This document shows positions 33,101 through 44,216 of a stretch of 64,000 nt of DNA, in pieces. This DNA is from Adiantum capillus-veneris. Lineage: Eukaryota > Streptophyta > Polypodiopsida > Polypodiales > Pteridaceae. Every line of letters starts with the position of its first letter. Positions within the stretch are counted from its first letter, which is position 1. The notes beneath the pieces were generated by a model. That model did no database searches and was not told where the DNA came from. It saw only the letters and a list, made by a program, of their open reading frames with translations. Made by a program: the position numbers and the translations under genes. Where the stretch lies: contig CM043952.1 of the NCBI GenBank assembly GCA_014529385.2, positions 152,891,057 to 152,955,056 of the forward strand, given 5' to 3'.

Positions 33101-35255
33101 ATCACATGTAACTGTTTGAACACTATTGGACTTGTCAGCTTTTGACTCTGACTTGTGGAGATCAGTTGAAACTTTTGTCCCTGATGATCTTCATATAAGC
33201 ATTTGTCTGTAGACTCTAATGGATATGGGTCAATTGGAAACTTCCAACAACCATATGATCTTTTAATGGTTTCTGCTTTGAAGAGGTCTGTTGGTTAGAA
33301 TCTCTAGGGCCTCTAGCTGGTGTAGCATTTCCTGGTACATAAGCTGAGCTTGATGGATTTACAGCTCCCCAGTTCCTAGGGTGATCACTATAGCCTGCTT
33401 CATTGTAAGAGTTTAAAATTGTTTGGCTCTAATTTATTCTCACCTTTTGGGATTGTGAAGGTACACTTTGAGTAGCACTATTGACATTTGGCATTTGTAA
33501 ACCTTCTACATAGTTTCCTATGTATCTTCGAGAAACATGACAAATTATCCCCAAGTTAAGCTGTAGATAGCATTATCTTTGCCTTGATATTTTCTATCCC
33601 ATGGGTTTCCTATGATATGAGCTTCTATGGTTTCAGGACCCAATGCATCATAGATGCTAGAATCTCGTCTATATCTACGACTGTTTTAGTCAAAGTATAT
33701 GCTCGTTTGGTCACAACATCGAAGCTTGATTTTCGATGGAGGAGAGTTTGGCTCTGAACAGATTTTTGGGTTTACTGGGGTAATATCCTTCAGCTCTAGA
33801 GAGGATGGGCTATAATAGATTTTTTCCTCTCAAATGAACCGTCCTTTCTGACCTATCACTGGATGCACTTCTATGAGTTGGTATGTGGGCCGTTCAAACA
33901 CTGGTTGATCCTTTTTGTACAGTTTCCCTTTTTGGTCTACATAGTGTGCATATGAATTATGTGTACCATACAAAGCTAACATCATTCTGTTTGATGTGTC
34001 CCTTAGACTTGTGAATGATTGCAAACTTGTGACAGTGGATGCAGAATCATTTGCAAACCTAACAGTCTTTTCAACCTTTGGTGATATCTCGACACCTTTA
34101 TTAAATTCATGCAAGAATTTATTGTTCAAAGAATCAATTTTAAGCTTTTCAGGTGCATGTGCATCTTTATGCGCATTTTGAACTTGCAATGTTTTTATTG
34201 GTGCTTCTAATGGTAATGCAGAATCATCCAGTTGCATGATAAGTGACAAGTTAAATGCACTTGCATCGAGATTCTCATTTCCAATTTGCTTTGTACCTTG
34301 CTTGGCGGTTGAAGTATCCCTGTTGTCAGGATTTCTTGGACAATCTTCAGCAAAATGTCCACCTTTTCATCCACAATCTGAGCAATACGCTATGATTGGT
34401 GGTATTTCAATTAGCTCTGTCATGTCAAGCTCTACTTGAGGAGCTTCTGCTCCTATGCTTGCCAAGTTGTTGACTTCTTCTTTCAAAACACCAAGCATCA
34501 AGCTATAGAATGCTCCATCTAGACCTTTGTACCGTCTTTGGTTTGGTTCTCCAATTAGACTGGCTTCAATTGGTTGATCTGTTGGATCTTCCGTTACTGG
34601 CTTTCGACTATAGATCTGACCACTGTAATCCATGTACAATGACCCTGATTGCATATGCACTAATTGAATGGTTTGCTGGCTTGTGCAGGTCTCTAGATAA
34701 ACACTTGGGTTGACTTTTTGAACTTCTATTTGCACCTCATCTTTGAGCTTACAATACCTGGCTCCACTGAAGTCTATGAACATCTGGGAGTTCTCTGAAT
34801 CTGGCTTCACATGGATCACTAGGATCTTGGCTCATGTGTTGCTTTTACTGCTCAAGTATCTATGGCCTTCTGTATCTGTATATAATACTTTGTCTCCATC
34901 GTAGCCATATAGCTGCAAAATTTGCTATATTGCAGTTATACATGTGTTGCCACTGCTACTAGCTTGCTCTGCTATACTTGAACTCTCGGCTCGATTTGAG
35001 TCCATGTTGACTTAATCTAAAAAAAATTGTCAATTGGTAGATTTTGACGTTGCTTAGCAAAATTTCTGCTACTCGATTTTGATTCAACTGCTTTAGCCAA
35101 AGCACTTTTGCAGTTGACTGCTCTTCAGACTCGCAAGAGTTGATTAACTCTAGCTTGACACTTCCAAAATTGATTTCAACCTTTTGAAACGATGAAAACC
35201 TGAGCCTTGAACAGATTAATCTGCAATCCACCGTGATTTGTGCCTGTTCATCCAA
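30165..35255 (-). pseudogene. B gag/protease-like polyprotein with Y-D-G-Y repeats
   Basis: Broken frames read leftward from 35255. Part 1 (34900-33060) has about nine copies of an LYxDxxGxxY-type motif: VLYTDTEGHRY, MFIDFSGARY, LYMDYSGQIY, YVDQKGKLY, CLYEDHQGQKF, YAYQDAHGNEY and others. A zinc knuckle CSDCG-stop-KGGHFAEDC near 34330 has C-x2-C-x5-H-x4-C spacing, the same unusual spacing as the second knuckle of the E family. Part 2 (33123-31918) is K/P/S-rich. Part 3 (31906-31600) is retropepsin-like: ALLDKEAKCNMV, a decayed D-T/S-G-A site, and DVVLGHQWL, the C-terminal LG-xW motif. Part 4 (31202-31008) has the tail motif NIQIWVPKPQ. The order protease then IWVPK equals the E1/E2 post-integrase ORF. 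Confidence 0.75.
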
Positions 35256-38200
35256 TTGGAAGCTAATTTACAACGCAATTACTCGCACTAGCCAATTTCT
35301 AGCATGCAAAATTTTGGAAATTTGACTGTCGCTCAATGAGCTATGAGTTGGTCGATTTCTCGCTTTTCTTCTGCTGATTTGGTTCGCTTTGGCACAGTTT
35401 ACTGCTATTTTTGCGGTGTGCGTGATACACTTTCTGGCTTTGCTTTTTTCTTTTTTGCCACTTTCTGGCTCATTCTAGTTTTTTCTGTCCTTTTCTGGCA
35501 CTTATGGCGACTTTCTTCTTATATAATTTCCTAATTGTTTATGAAATTTTGAATTTTCTTTTTTTTGTATTATTGTGATTTTTTACACTTTTTTTGGAAA
35601 AGTTTTGATTTTTTACAATTTTTCTGTGATTTTTTTGAAGATATTATGATTTTTACAATTTATAAGGATTTTTCCAATCGATTTTGGATTTTTTATGAAT
35701 TTTTTATGTTTTAGGGATTTATCTGTGTCAGTTATTTTTTGTGATATATTTGTGAGTTTTTGAAATTTTTATGGTTTTTCTATGTGCTTTTTATTTTTCT
35801 GTGAATTTTTCTAATTTTTTCCATGAAGTTTAGGATTTTTTTTTATTTTTTCTGTCAATTTTTCATTTTTATAGAATTTTCTAAGATGTTTTTTTTTGTG
35901 AATTTTTTATGCTTTTCTTTTTTATTGAGAATTCTTTTTATTGATTTATTGATTTTTTGGATTTTTATTTTAGACTTTTTTAAGTTTCTTTTGATTTTTT
36001 TGATTTATTGGATTTTTTGAGAGTTTTTTTATTGTTTTTCTATTTTCTAGTTTTTTTTAATGGAAATTGAAATTAACTAAAATAATACAAAATATTACCT
36101 GGCTTACCTGCACGCGACAGCATTGAATGCGAACTGGCGGCGCTCAGAGGCGCGTGCAATCAACGAGGAAGAGGCGGAGCCAGAGTGCACATTGTAGGGC
36201 AGTGGGCGATGATTGCGGGGCCAGCCGTCGTCAGGCTCGCGCATGCGTGGGCAGCGGGTTGACCTTGAGAAGCTGGGGCATGCGCAGGCTATTTGCCACT
36301 CGCGTGAGGCAAAGGGAGAGAGAACAGTGGGCGGTTCCTACGATCGTTCACGACAGAGGGAGAGAAAGGACAAGAGCTAGAGAGAGAGGAAATTAGAGAG
36401 AGTAGGGGAAGTGAGAGAATTAGAGAGAGTAGGGGAAGAGAGAAAAGTACAAAGAGAGAGTTAAGAGGGGGAGACAGAGAGGGTTAGTGAGAGAAAAAGG
36501 GAGAAAGTGGAGAGAGAGAATCAGAGTGTGTGTGTGTGTGAGATGGCGTTCATGCGCCAACCAAAGAAAGTAAGGGCAAACTCAAATTTCTCCCGGGTTT
36601 TTTTTTTTTTAACACTGCGCGCTGGAGACAGAGTGAATGAGTTAGTTAGAGGGAGGGTGAGCTCGTGGGGTGGTTTCACCCTGAGCGGAAAAAGAAAAAG
36701 AAGATTTTTATTTTTTATTTTTTTTCTTATGGCGACAGAAACTATCTTAAGAGACCATAAATATCTACCCGACAGAGAATTTCATGCGCCTGTAAGCCAC
36801 ACTCGAGATCAACTGACCAGTGCTCGTCGAAGAACGTTTTTCAATTTTTTAATGCCCGAAAGGGCCAATTTTAGTCCGAAATTAGCCGAAAACGCTAAAA
36901 TTTGCCAAAAAAGTAAAAAAATTTCCCAAAAAATTCTAGGTATCTTAGAAAATTACCGACATTCACAATTGAGCATTTTCGATATACAAAAGCACACCGA
37001 AAATAGCAAATTTTATCGAAAATGCCAAATTTGACAAAATTGTCCACCCGGCCCCTAGAAATAGCAAAACGCTCAAAACTCGACCACGGAGGGCACAAAT
37101 GCAAACAACATGATGCCGTAAATATGCACACACAAAATAGCTTGTAAAGATCGCAAAATCAAATTTTTATGGAATTATCCAAAAATTAATGCAAAAATTA
37201 GCAAAAAATTGCCAAAAACTTGCAAAAATTATCCGAAAAATACCCAAAATTTTTTTAAAAATTCTCCACACATTGGGTAACAGTGCAGCCAAATAAAATT
37301 GCCAAAATCACATCAATTCAATTGCCAACAATTTTATCAATAAAATTAAGAATAAGCAATTAAACCGGCAAAATTACCAATAAAATTAGGTCAAAAATTG
37401 ACGCAATTAGAGTGTGTTAATCCCTGTTTTGAGCACAAAAACGCAAAAATTAATCATTACACACATCAATCATGCAATCAAAACATTGAATTAACCATGC
37501 AAATTAAACACTTTTTTGGTGCACATACACTAAAAAGTTGGCAGTTTTTACCGATCTTTAGGTGCACACACAAAAGGGTTAAACTTGTCGCATTTGCAAT
37601 GTGACTTCACAAATCAATAGTTAGGCATGAGCACAACACAAATCAATCATCACAATTGGAAAATCATAATGCACACATTGATTTCCAGGTGCTCAAACAT
37701 GGGCGGGCAAAATAGTGCACACACCTAAAATTAGCATACACACACTCAATTAGAATGTGCACACACTTGATTTTAGTGCACACACATTTGAAATTGACCA
37801 TCCAAACATGTAATTAACTCAATTAGACACCCAATTAGCAACACACACTCATCAATTAGCAATTGAAACTTGTCAAATTCATGCGCCACCAATTCTTAAA
37901 AATTTCGGCATTACGACGGCGTGAAAACAAAAAATCACAAAATTTTCAATCCACATTGCATTACATTACATTGCATCATCATGGTGGGATCTCTACACAA
38001 TTCTACACATCTCTAGATTCTAGGGAGGTTGACAATACCACCTTGATTACCTTTCCGTTGAAGATCAATTGAATGGTTGAATGTTACAATCCTTCATAGA
38101 AAATTAGTAAATTAGAAAAAATTAGTCAAATTAGCAAGGGGTTAGTGAGAAATTAGAGTGTGTAAACACACAATTGGCAAGATATGGTCACACATTAGGG

Positions 38201-38320
38201 AATTATGAACACAATGCTTCATATACACACATTCAAAAATCCACAAAAACATAAACACACAAGTGAAATTAGTGAGGGAACGCATACGTTTATGCCACAA
38301 TTACACTAGCGTGGGCCATC
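35256..38320 (-). other. B 5' leader, about 3 kb, compositionally blocky
   Basis: No coding sequence seen. Blocks are a strongly T-rich (plus strand) stretch 35540-36060, a GC-rich patch 36105-36330, GA-rich DNA 36310-36530, and an A-rich stretch 36840-38300 with frequent 'gccaaaaatt' and 'acacaca' phrases. Short frames here (36127-36396, 36507-37034) have low-complexity translations and I do not regard them as genes. Confidence 0.7.
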
Positions 38321-38341
38321 GTCCTTGGAAACGACACCAAA
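38321..38341 (-). other. B primer-binding site
   Basis: The minus strand after the LTR end CCCCCAACA reads TTTGGTGTCGTTTCC. This resembles the TGG-G-CGTT-CC primer-binding sites common after plant Athila/Tat-type LTRs. The tRNA is not assigned. Confidence 0.65.
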
Positions 38342-39261
38342 TGTTGGGGGTCTCATCGTTGCAATAGCTCCAATGACCAACAAAATTATCAATCCGGAGG
38401 GATGAGCTACCCGGCTAGGGCATGGAAACACTCACACGGTTAGTGAGCTAATTGTGGCAGCACAAATGGTTAACTCTACGAGGTGAGCTTGTTGGCCTAT
38501 GGAGGAGCTAAGCTGCAATGAAGGGCAATCTCCATATCCACTTCTCTTCACCTCTAATCAACCCAATCACACACACTACGATTGCAAGACACACACAACA
38601 CTAATCCTATCATGCAACACACTAATTGCAAGCACACACACATAGATTTATTGAGCACCACACTCCAATCAAACCTACATGCACACACAAGAAAAAGAGG
38701 TCAATCACACAAAATTAGAGAGGGATTAACCACTAATTAGTGTAGATCTAGCTAATCTAAGCATCATAGGCAATCATAAGAAGTAAGAGAGAGGCATAGT
38801 GAGAGAGAATGAATCATTGATTAGTGTTAATCAAGTCTCATGAGCAAGGAGAAGATCAAGGACTCCATAGCCACACACCTCAAGAGCTCTCACCAAAGAG
38901 TGCTCTCAACAAATGACTTGAGAACCCTAATTTCTTTTACACACTACCTTGTATATCTAGGGTAAAAATATGCAATGTTCTGGCACCCAAGGCCTTTAGG
39001 GCTCACCACTTACTAAATCTTCAACCTAGGCACAGTAAGTGACCTATTCTTTACAACTTGGAACTCCCATTGAGACCGTAAGACATTAAAATACTACACT
39101 GGCTTGAAATAATTCAGGAATTTACAATATGTGACCATTTTGGGAAAACGTGGAAATGTGTAATTCTAATCTTTACTACTTATTTGCATTCATCCTTGAT
39201 GTGCATTTGTACGTCTTTGGTCTTTAGCAGCTTTTGTTAATTGACGTTGACTCAGTTAACA
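38342..39261 (-). mobile_element. B 5' LTR
   Basis: 920 bp. Starts TGTTAACTGAGTCA at 39261 on the minus strand and ends CCCCCAACA at 38342. A TATA-like AGATATACAAGG near 38950 (minus) precedes the probable start of transcription. Confidence 0.93.
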
Positions 39262-39266
39262 AAATA

Positions 39267-42200
39267 AAAACTTTGTACAGCCTGACATGACCATCTTCAC
39301 TTTTGGTCTCTACTTTGAAGACCTCATTAACACCATCTACTGCACATATCTCTTCTACGACCTTGGCTCTCAGCGCTAGTGCTAAACTGACCTTGCGAGC
39401 AGCGTCCTCGGAAATGGAAGTCCAATATCGTACACGCACACCTTCATGCAATATTTGCACCTCATCATTACATAGGTTGGTGCCCACATGCACGGGCCAA
39501 GTGTGTGGTGGATGTTGAGCCTGCGGCTCAATGTTCTAGTCTACTATATGGCAATGCAAGACATGATCCGGACAAAACCAAAACCACTGATGCACCACAC
39601 CATTTGGATACTTTTGATATCCTTCAAAAGATGGGGCCGGTATACCAAGGCTAGAACCTGCAATACTACATCCACACCGTCGTCCTCCTCTTGGCGTGCC
39701 ACTACATGTGACTCTACTACCTTGTGGAGTTCGGCGTATGGCCCACATTGCCTCATTGACCTTGCCTTTAGCTACATAATGCCCACCTAGACCTATACTT
39801 CGTTTTGGGGTTTGTGATATCTCTTCTTCTGCAAAGTTGATCTTACGTGGTCTTCCACACTTCTTGTGATCTTTGGTGATCGAGTTGTACTCGGGCCTAT
39901 GTGATGCATCATCTTCCACGTTGATAACCTCATTTGGCTTGCATTTTTTCCTTGATGTTTCCTTATCTCCTGTCAATGGAGTTGGTTGTTTATACATTGG
40001 AGTGCCCTCAGTAGCCTCATTCACTACTCTTATCACTTGGCTGGAACGTTTTTCATGGCGTTCTGCAAGCTTCTGTATTGATGGACCCTTCTCAATGTGT
40101 TTTCCATGGCTGTATGAATTGGCTTTTGTGCTCTATAAGATGGAATTTTCAAGGTCGGCCGTACATGCATCATATAATGAAATGCATTTATGAAAACCCT
40201 CCCCTGCTAACCAGCTGTCATGCTTGCTCTTCGCAAGGTTTGTGCGTGGAGTGTTTGGTCCATTAGAGCTACTTTCTACGCACGTCATAATGCCGCCCCA
40301 ATGTGAAATAAAAATTTCCCACCAACTAAGCCATGAATCCATGTATAGAATTTTACGGTCTATGCAATTACCTTTATGCCACCATTGGCGTATCAAACGA
40401 GCCTCTGCTGCTACAGCCTCTTTTGTTGGTGCTTGCCTCCACTTCTCACACATTTCTTTGTGTGTGTGTTGAGAAGATTGCGCCACATACTTCATTGTGT
40501 GTTGATTCACGCTTTGCTTCCAATGGAAAAGACCATAACGCTCTCGACTACTCATTGTATTGGTCTTATCACCACCATTGAAAACAATTCAAACTGCATT
40601 CCAATTTGCTTGAGCTTCATCCTCCATGAAGCCAAAGAAATTAGCTTTGTCACGCCCACATGATAGCAATACATCATTGAGGCACTCCCATAACAAACAT
40701 CGTGTTTCCATGTCTTCCTGTTTCATTTCACAAGTTGCAATAGTCAAAAGGTCCTGCATACTGCAAACAAATTGCTAAAGTCAAAGGCAACCCACAATGC
40801 TCTGAAGGTGCGCCATGTACTTTGGATCATAGACATGACAGGCCATAGTCACCCATTTGTTTAACATGTCTGGTGTGATCAAACTGGATCCACGCAAGTC
40901 AAAGATTGCCATCCCAATCTTGTCTCATTCGGTTCACTAGGTCCACACCGGATGCTGGACCAATTGTGGACATTTTGAAGACATAACATTTCTCCCCCTT
41001 TGTACCTTGATGAGAAAACCTACTTCCATGGAAAAAGTCATGTGTGCAGTCTCTCTTCATCTTTAGGAGTGAATCAATGCCGAAAGATTCTTTGTCAACC
41101 CCTCTTGGTAAACTAGATACTGACCTTCGAAACCTAACAATGTTCACAGTGTTTAGAGCAAAAATAATTTAGCATAGAGTTTTGCATCGAAATAAGAATC
41201 TAGGAAATGCTCTTACCAATTATCTTGCACCAATGGTGCCAACTCCTCATCCATTGCAAATTGCTCGCCTAAAATTCCTTCGTTGGTGTTGTTGCAAAGA
41301 AGTGTTGTACCTATAATTTCTTTTGCCAAACACATTTGAACATTCTTGGCTGTTGCGTGTGGGTCAACAGTCAAAATCCTTTGCACCATCACCTTGGTGT
41401 TTTCTGTTAGTGTTTTGGATGTGCCGTTGCGTACATCGTGTTTATGTGTGCCATGATGAATCATGACCTAGTGGCGGTCTCATCGGGTGGCATGACATAG
41501 TATACTACACAATCACATGTTGCAATGCAGAAAGCAATTGTCTTACAAAAGTGGCATGTAAGGCTCTTATCTCCAATCTTACAATATTTTTTGGGTGCAG
41601 TTGCCTTTTGTATGTACCCGTTGAAATGACTTGTATTGGGAATATGATAATTAGCCAAGCGGGCACATTGTTCATTCATGCACTTTAGAGATCCTATGCA
41701 ATGACTAAGACGCACTACATTTGGAAAAACTAAATTGGACGTTTGTGGATTTGACCACAAATGAGGATCATACTTATGCTCCATTGCATCCATATGGTGC
41801 AACTTTCCCATGGTAGGTGGAAATTCTAAAACAAGATCACCATTGTAATACCTTGGAATCTCGGTAACTTGTTCCACTTGTTGTATTTGCATTAAAGTCT
41901 TTGTCAATGTGCCCTTCTTTTCGGCCTATAGAAGTTTTTTTCTTGTACTCCTTTTGAAGCTATTTGGGAGCAAAACTCGAGGCGGGATGCATAGATCTAT
42001 TAACTCCTTTTGAGTGAATTGCACCTCTGACAGGCTATCCACAATGGCAATGGGAGTCGTGCTAGGTGAACCTGCATAGTGTGTTTGATGGGATACGTTG
42101 ACTTTGTATTTACGTGAAAGTTGTTCATCCAGTACATACATGAATTCACCCAAATTGTTGAGAGTTCTTTCAAGAGGCAAATTCATTTCAATATCACCAG

Positions 42201-42336
42201 CTTCGATGTCTGCATCTAAAGTTGTAAATTGCATTGGAGAAATTAATTCTAAAAGAAATGATTTAGATATTATAAATTTACCATTGTAAAAAGGATAAGA
42301 AAGCTCTTTACCTAGGAAAAATAAAGACCAAGCCAT
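39267..42336 (-). pseudogene. Transposase-like gene of a plant family, with one intron
   Basis: Frames 41926-42336, 41461-41907, 41213-41464, 40899-41147, 40133-40555 and 39536-40036 (minus) read as one protein. Landmarks are a cysteine cluster (C-x2-C-x6-C-x3-C in CHFCKTIAFCIATC), IHHGTHKHDV, VFKMSTIGPASGVDLVNRM, EDEAQANWNAVRIVF near 40600, LFHWKQSVNQHT, a GRPRKI AT-hook-like motif and a WFWFCPDHV C-terminus. From memory this matches a multicopy family in non-flowering plants that I believe is transposase-derived (MULE-like), but I cannot verify that. An in-frame TAG at about 41926, a one-base frameshift at 41464 and stops near 40790 make it a pseudogene. An 83-nt GT-AG intron at 41134-41216 restores the frame exactly. 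It ends beside the B target site. Confidence 0.68.
41134..41216 (-). other. Spliceosomal intron, 83 nt
   Basis: On the minus strand the 5' site is TTG|GTAAGAG and the 3' site is TTGTTAG|GTTTCG. Removal joins TG and G into a Trp codon and keeps the frame into FRRSVSSLPRGVD, consistent with the flanking conserved text. Confidence 0.7.
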
Positions 42337-42339
42337 AAT

Positions 42340-42605
42340 AATAAGCTAAACAAATAATTAAGCACAAGTCACATTATATAAACTAACAAATTGTTTATAT
42401 ACTCACGTCTAATAATATAGCCGTTATAAATTTAAATTTAATAATATATTATTTCAATAAATTTATTTAAGAAATATAAAAATATTTAGTATCAAAATAA
42501 CATTTGTGTGCGACTGTGTAACTGTATGAGCACGTGAATGCTAGTCTAATGCAATGGATAAAAGGAGAAACTCCGTCCGAGTAATTCTTTAAAAAATTTC
42601 TTTTG
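42340..42605. other. AT-rich intergenic DNA
   Basis: Very AT-rich with many 'ttaaatttaataatata' type runs. It separates the transposase-like gene from the GC-rich block. No feature seen. Confidence 0.6.
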
Positions 42606-42610
42606 AAGGT

Positions 42611-42985
42611 TTGTGTGGTAGGGGAGACGTGCTCGCCCGGGTGTGCAAGCTACCGGGGGCAGGGGCGTGGACCTGTGGGCGGTCGGGTGTGCTAGCAACC
42701 GTGGGGGGGTCCGAGTGTGCTAGTGGGGGGGCGGGGTGTGCTCTCGATCGAGAGGGGGGCGGGCCCGGTGTATGCAGGAGGCTAGCAAAAGGGGGGGGGG
42801 AACGTGTGTGTGCAGGCTACCGAGAGGTGGGCACGTGTGGGCGGCAGGTGTGCGGGTGATTGTGGGGGGGCCCGGGTGTGCTAGTGGGAGGCGGGGTGTA
42901 CTGTCAGTCGAGAGTGGGGCGGGCTCGGTGTATACAAGTGGCCAAGAAAGGGGGGGGACGTGTGTGTAGACGCGTCCGTGGCCAA
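42611..42985. repeat. G-rich minisatellite, ~161 bp period
   Basis: Units beginning GTGGGCGG at about 42675 and 42837 share GTGTGCTAGTGGG, GGCGGGGTGT, TCGAGAG-GGGGCGGG-CGGTGTAT and a G8-G12 run followed by ACGTGTGTGT. The strand bias is extreme, with G-runs nearly all on plus. Predicted reading frames here are repeat translations. Confidence 0.8.
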
Positions 42986-43059
42986 CGGTTCAAGGGCGAG
43001 CATGGGCAACCACGCGCCCCCGCGCAGAGGTGTGTGTCCACCCTTGGCCAACACATGGC

Positions 43060-43590
43060 CAGTGGCAATCCACGTGGCCACAGAGCGGCCACGTTGGCCG
43101 CCTCGTAGCCACATGGTTTTTCCACATACATCATCGGCAGTCGACGATACACGAGGCATGCCATGTAGACCACGCGTTCTGCCATGTTGACAGCGCAGTG
43201 GCCACGTGGCATGCCACGTGTACTGCTGCTGGGTGACATTACACATGGCACGCCATGTGGTGCCTGCCACGTGTACCGTCGGTAGCCAACGGTACACGTG
43301 GCATGCCACGTAGACCACGCGGTCTGCCACATCGATAGCGCGGTGGACACGTGGCATGCCACGTGGACCGCTGTTGGGCGACATTACACATGGCATGCCA
43401 CGTGGTGCCTGTAAGCGGTGGTACACGTGGCATGTCATGTGGCCACCATGCTACCGACGTGGCAGACCACGTGGTCTATGTGGCATGCCATGTGTACCGT
43501 CGCCTGCCGACGGTACACGTGGAAAAACCACGTGGCCACGAGGTGGCCTGCGTGGCCACGTGGACTGCCACTGAGTGGCCAATGGCCGTT
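43060..43590. repeat. GC-rich repeat array of CACGTG palindromes
   Basis: By my count 13 CACGTG hexamers occur in about 510 bp. The 18-mer CACGTGGCATGCCACGTG, a perfect palindrome, is at 43203-43220 and 43348-43365, with a one-mismatch copy at 43295-43312. The larger unit (TG-TGGGYGACATTACACATGG and following) repeats with a period of about 148 bp (near 43222 and 43370). Confidence 0.85.
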
Positions 43591-43682
43591 GGGCTAAGTG
43601 CCCGCCCGGGCCACGCGAGGAGACGCGTGGCAGCGTGTGACCCGCACCCGACCAAACACATACACAGGCATTTTTCAAGCAG

Positions 43683-44216
43683 TCGTAAGGTTCTTTCGAT
43701 GTGTCCATCAACCAATTGCAATTTCATTCGAGTTTGTCTATGCCTGCCCCACTATCCAGTATTGGCATGGTTTTTATATCCTTATATCTCACTAGACGGG
43801 TTGTGTTTCCTTATTCCCCTTTATAGTATTCTCCAACTTTGTTCATTAATCTCTTTGTTATCCAATTTGTGTTTTAATTTTTCTAATTTTTTTACGATTA
43901 GCCCTGTTATTCCCACCTTCTCTAGAGTTTTCTATAGATCATTCCATAAATATGGTCTGATTTTTAACAGTTTCCGAAAGTAAGAGTGCATTGAATGGGT
44001 GTAGACATGATTAAATGAATGATGTCTACCTCTAGGGTCTGTTCCCTCTTTTTATTTGAGTGGTTTTACACACTATGGATTCATCTTCGTTATCTCCCAA
44101 GTAAGAGGATAGTGTTTTTAGAGTCATTGGTTTAGACATTCCTGACACTTCAGAGCTGCAATCCCCATACAAGGATTGTACATCCATATCCATATCAGGA
44201 GGTAGATTGTCTAACC
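43683..44216 (-). pseudogene. E3 gag end and first protease start
   Basis: Matches E1 14240-14820. It contains DMDVQSLYGDC-like text near 44180 and AILDSGAG near 43750, the intact retropepsin active-site motif. About 45 bp is deleted after it relative to E1. The sequence ends at KLQLVDGHI-like text where the GC-rich array begins. Confidence 0.78.

Larger units (their letters stand above)
29238..39261 (-). mobile_element. B: non-autonomous LTR element with gag and protease-like domain
   Basis: Both LTRs are present (29238-30158 and 38342-39261), in the same orientation and nearly equal in length, flanked by AAATA at 29233-29237 and 39262-39266. The polypurine tract and primer-binding site lie on the proper internal sides for a minus-strand element. 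The coding region 30153-35255 shows gag-like, zinc-knuckle and protease-like parts but no YxDD, RNase H or integrase motif. By eye the LTRs differ at roughly one base in twenty, so the insertion is not recent. It would need enzymes from an autonomous partner. Confidence 0.93.

Noticed and set aside
36127-37034. Open frames in the B leader (89 and 175 residues)
   Set aside because: Low-complexity R/S/G and K/N/F text in composition-biased DNA, opposite to the element's coding strand and without conserved motif.
42611-43711. Many overlapping open frames on both strands in the GC-rich block
   Set aside because: GC-rich repeats have few stops. Translations are periodic (for example GMPRV/ACHVYR) and follow the DNA repeat, not a gene.
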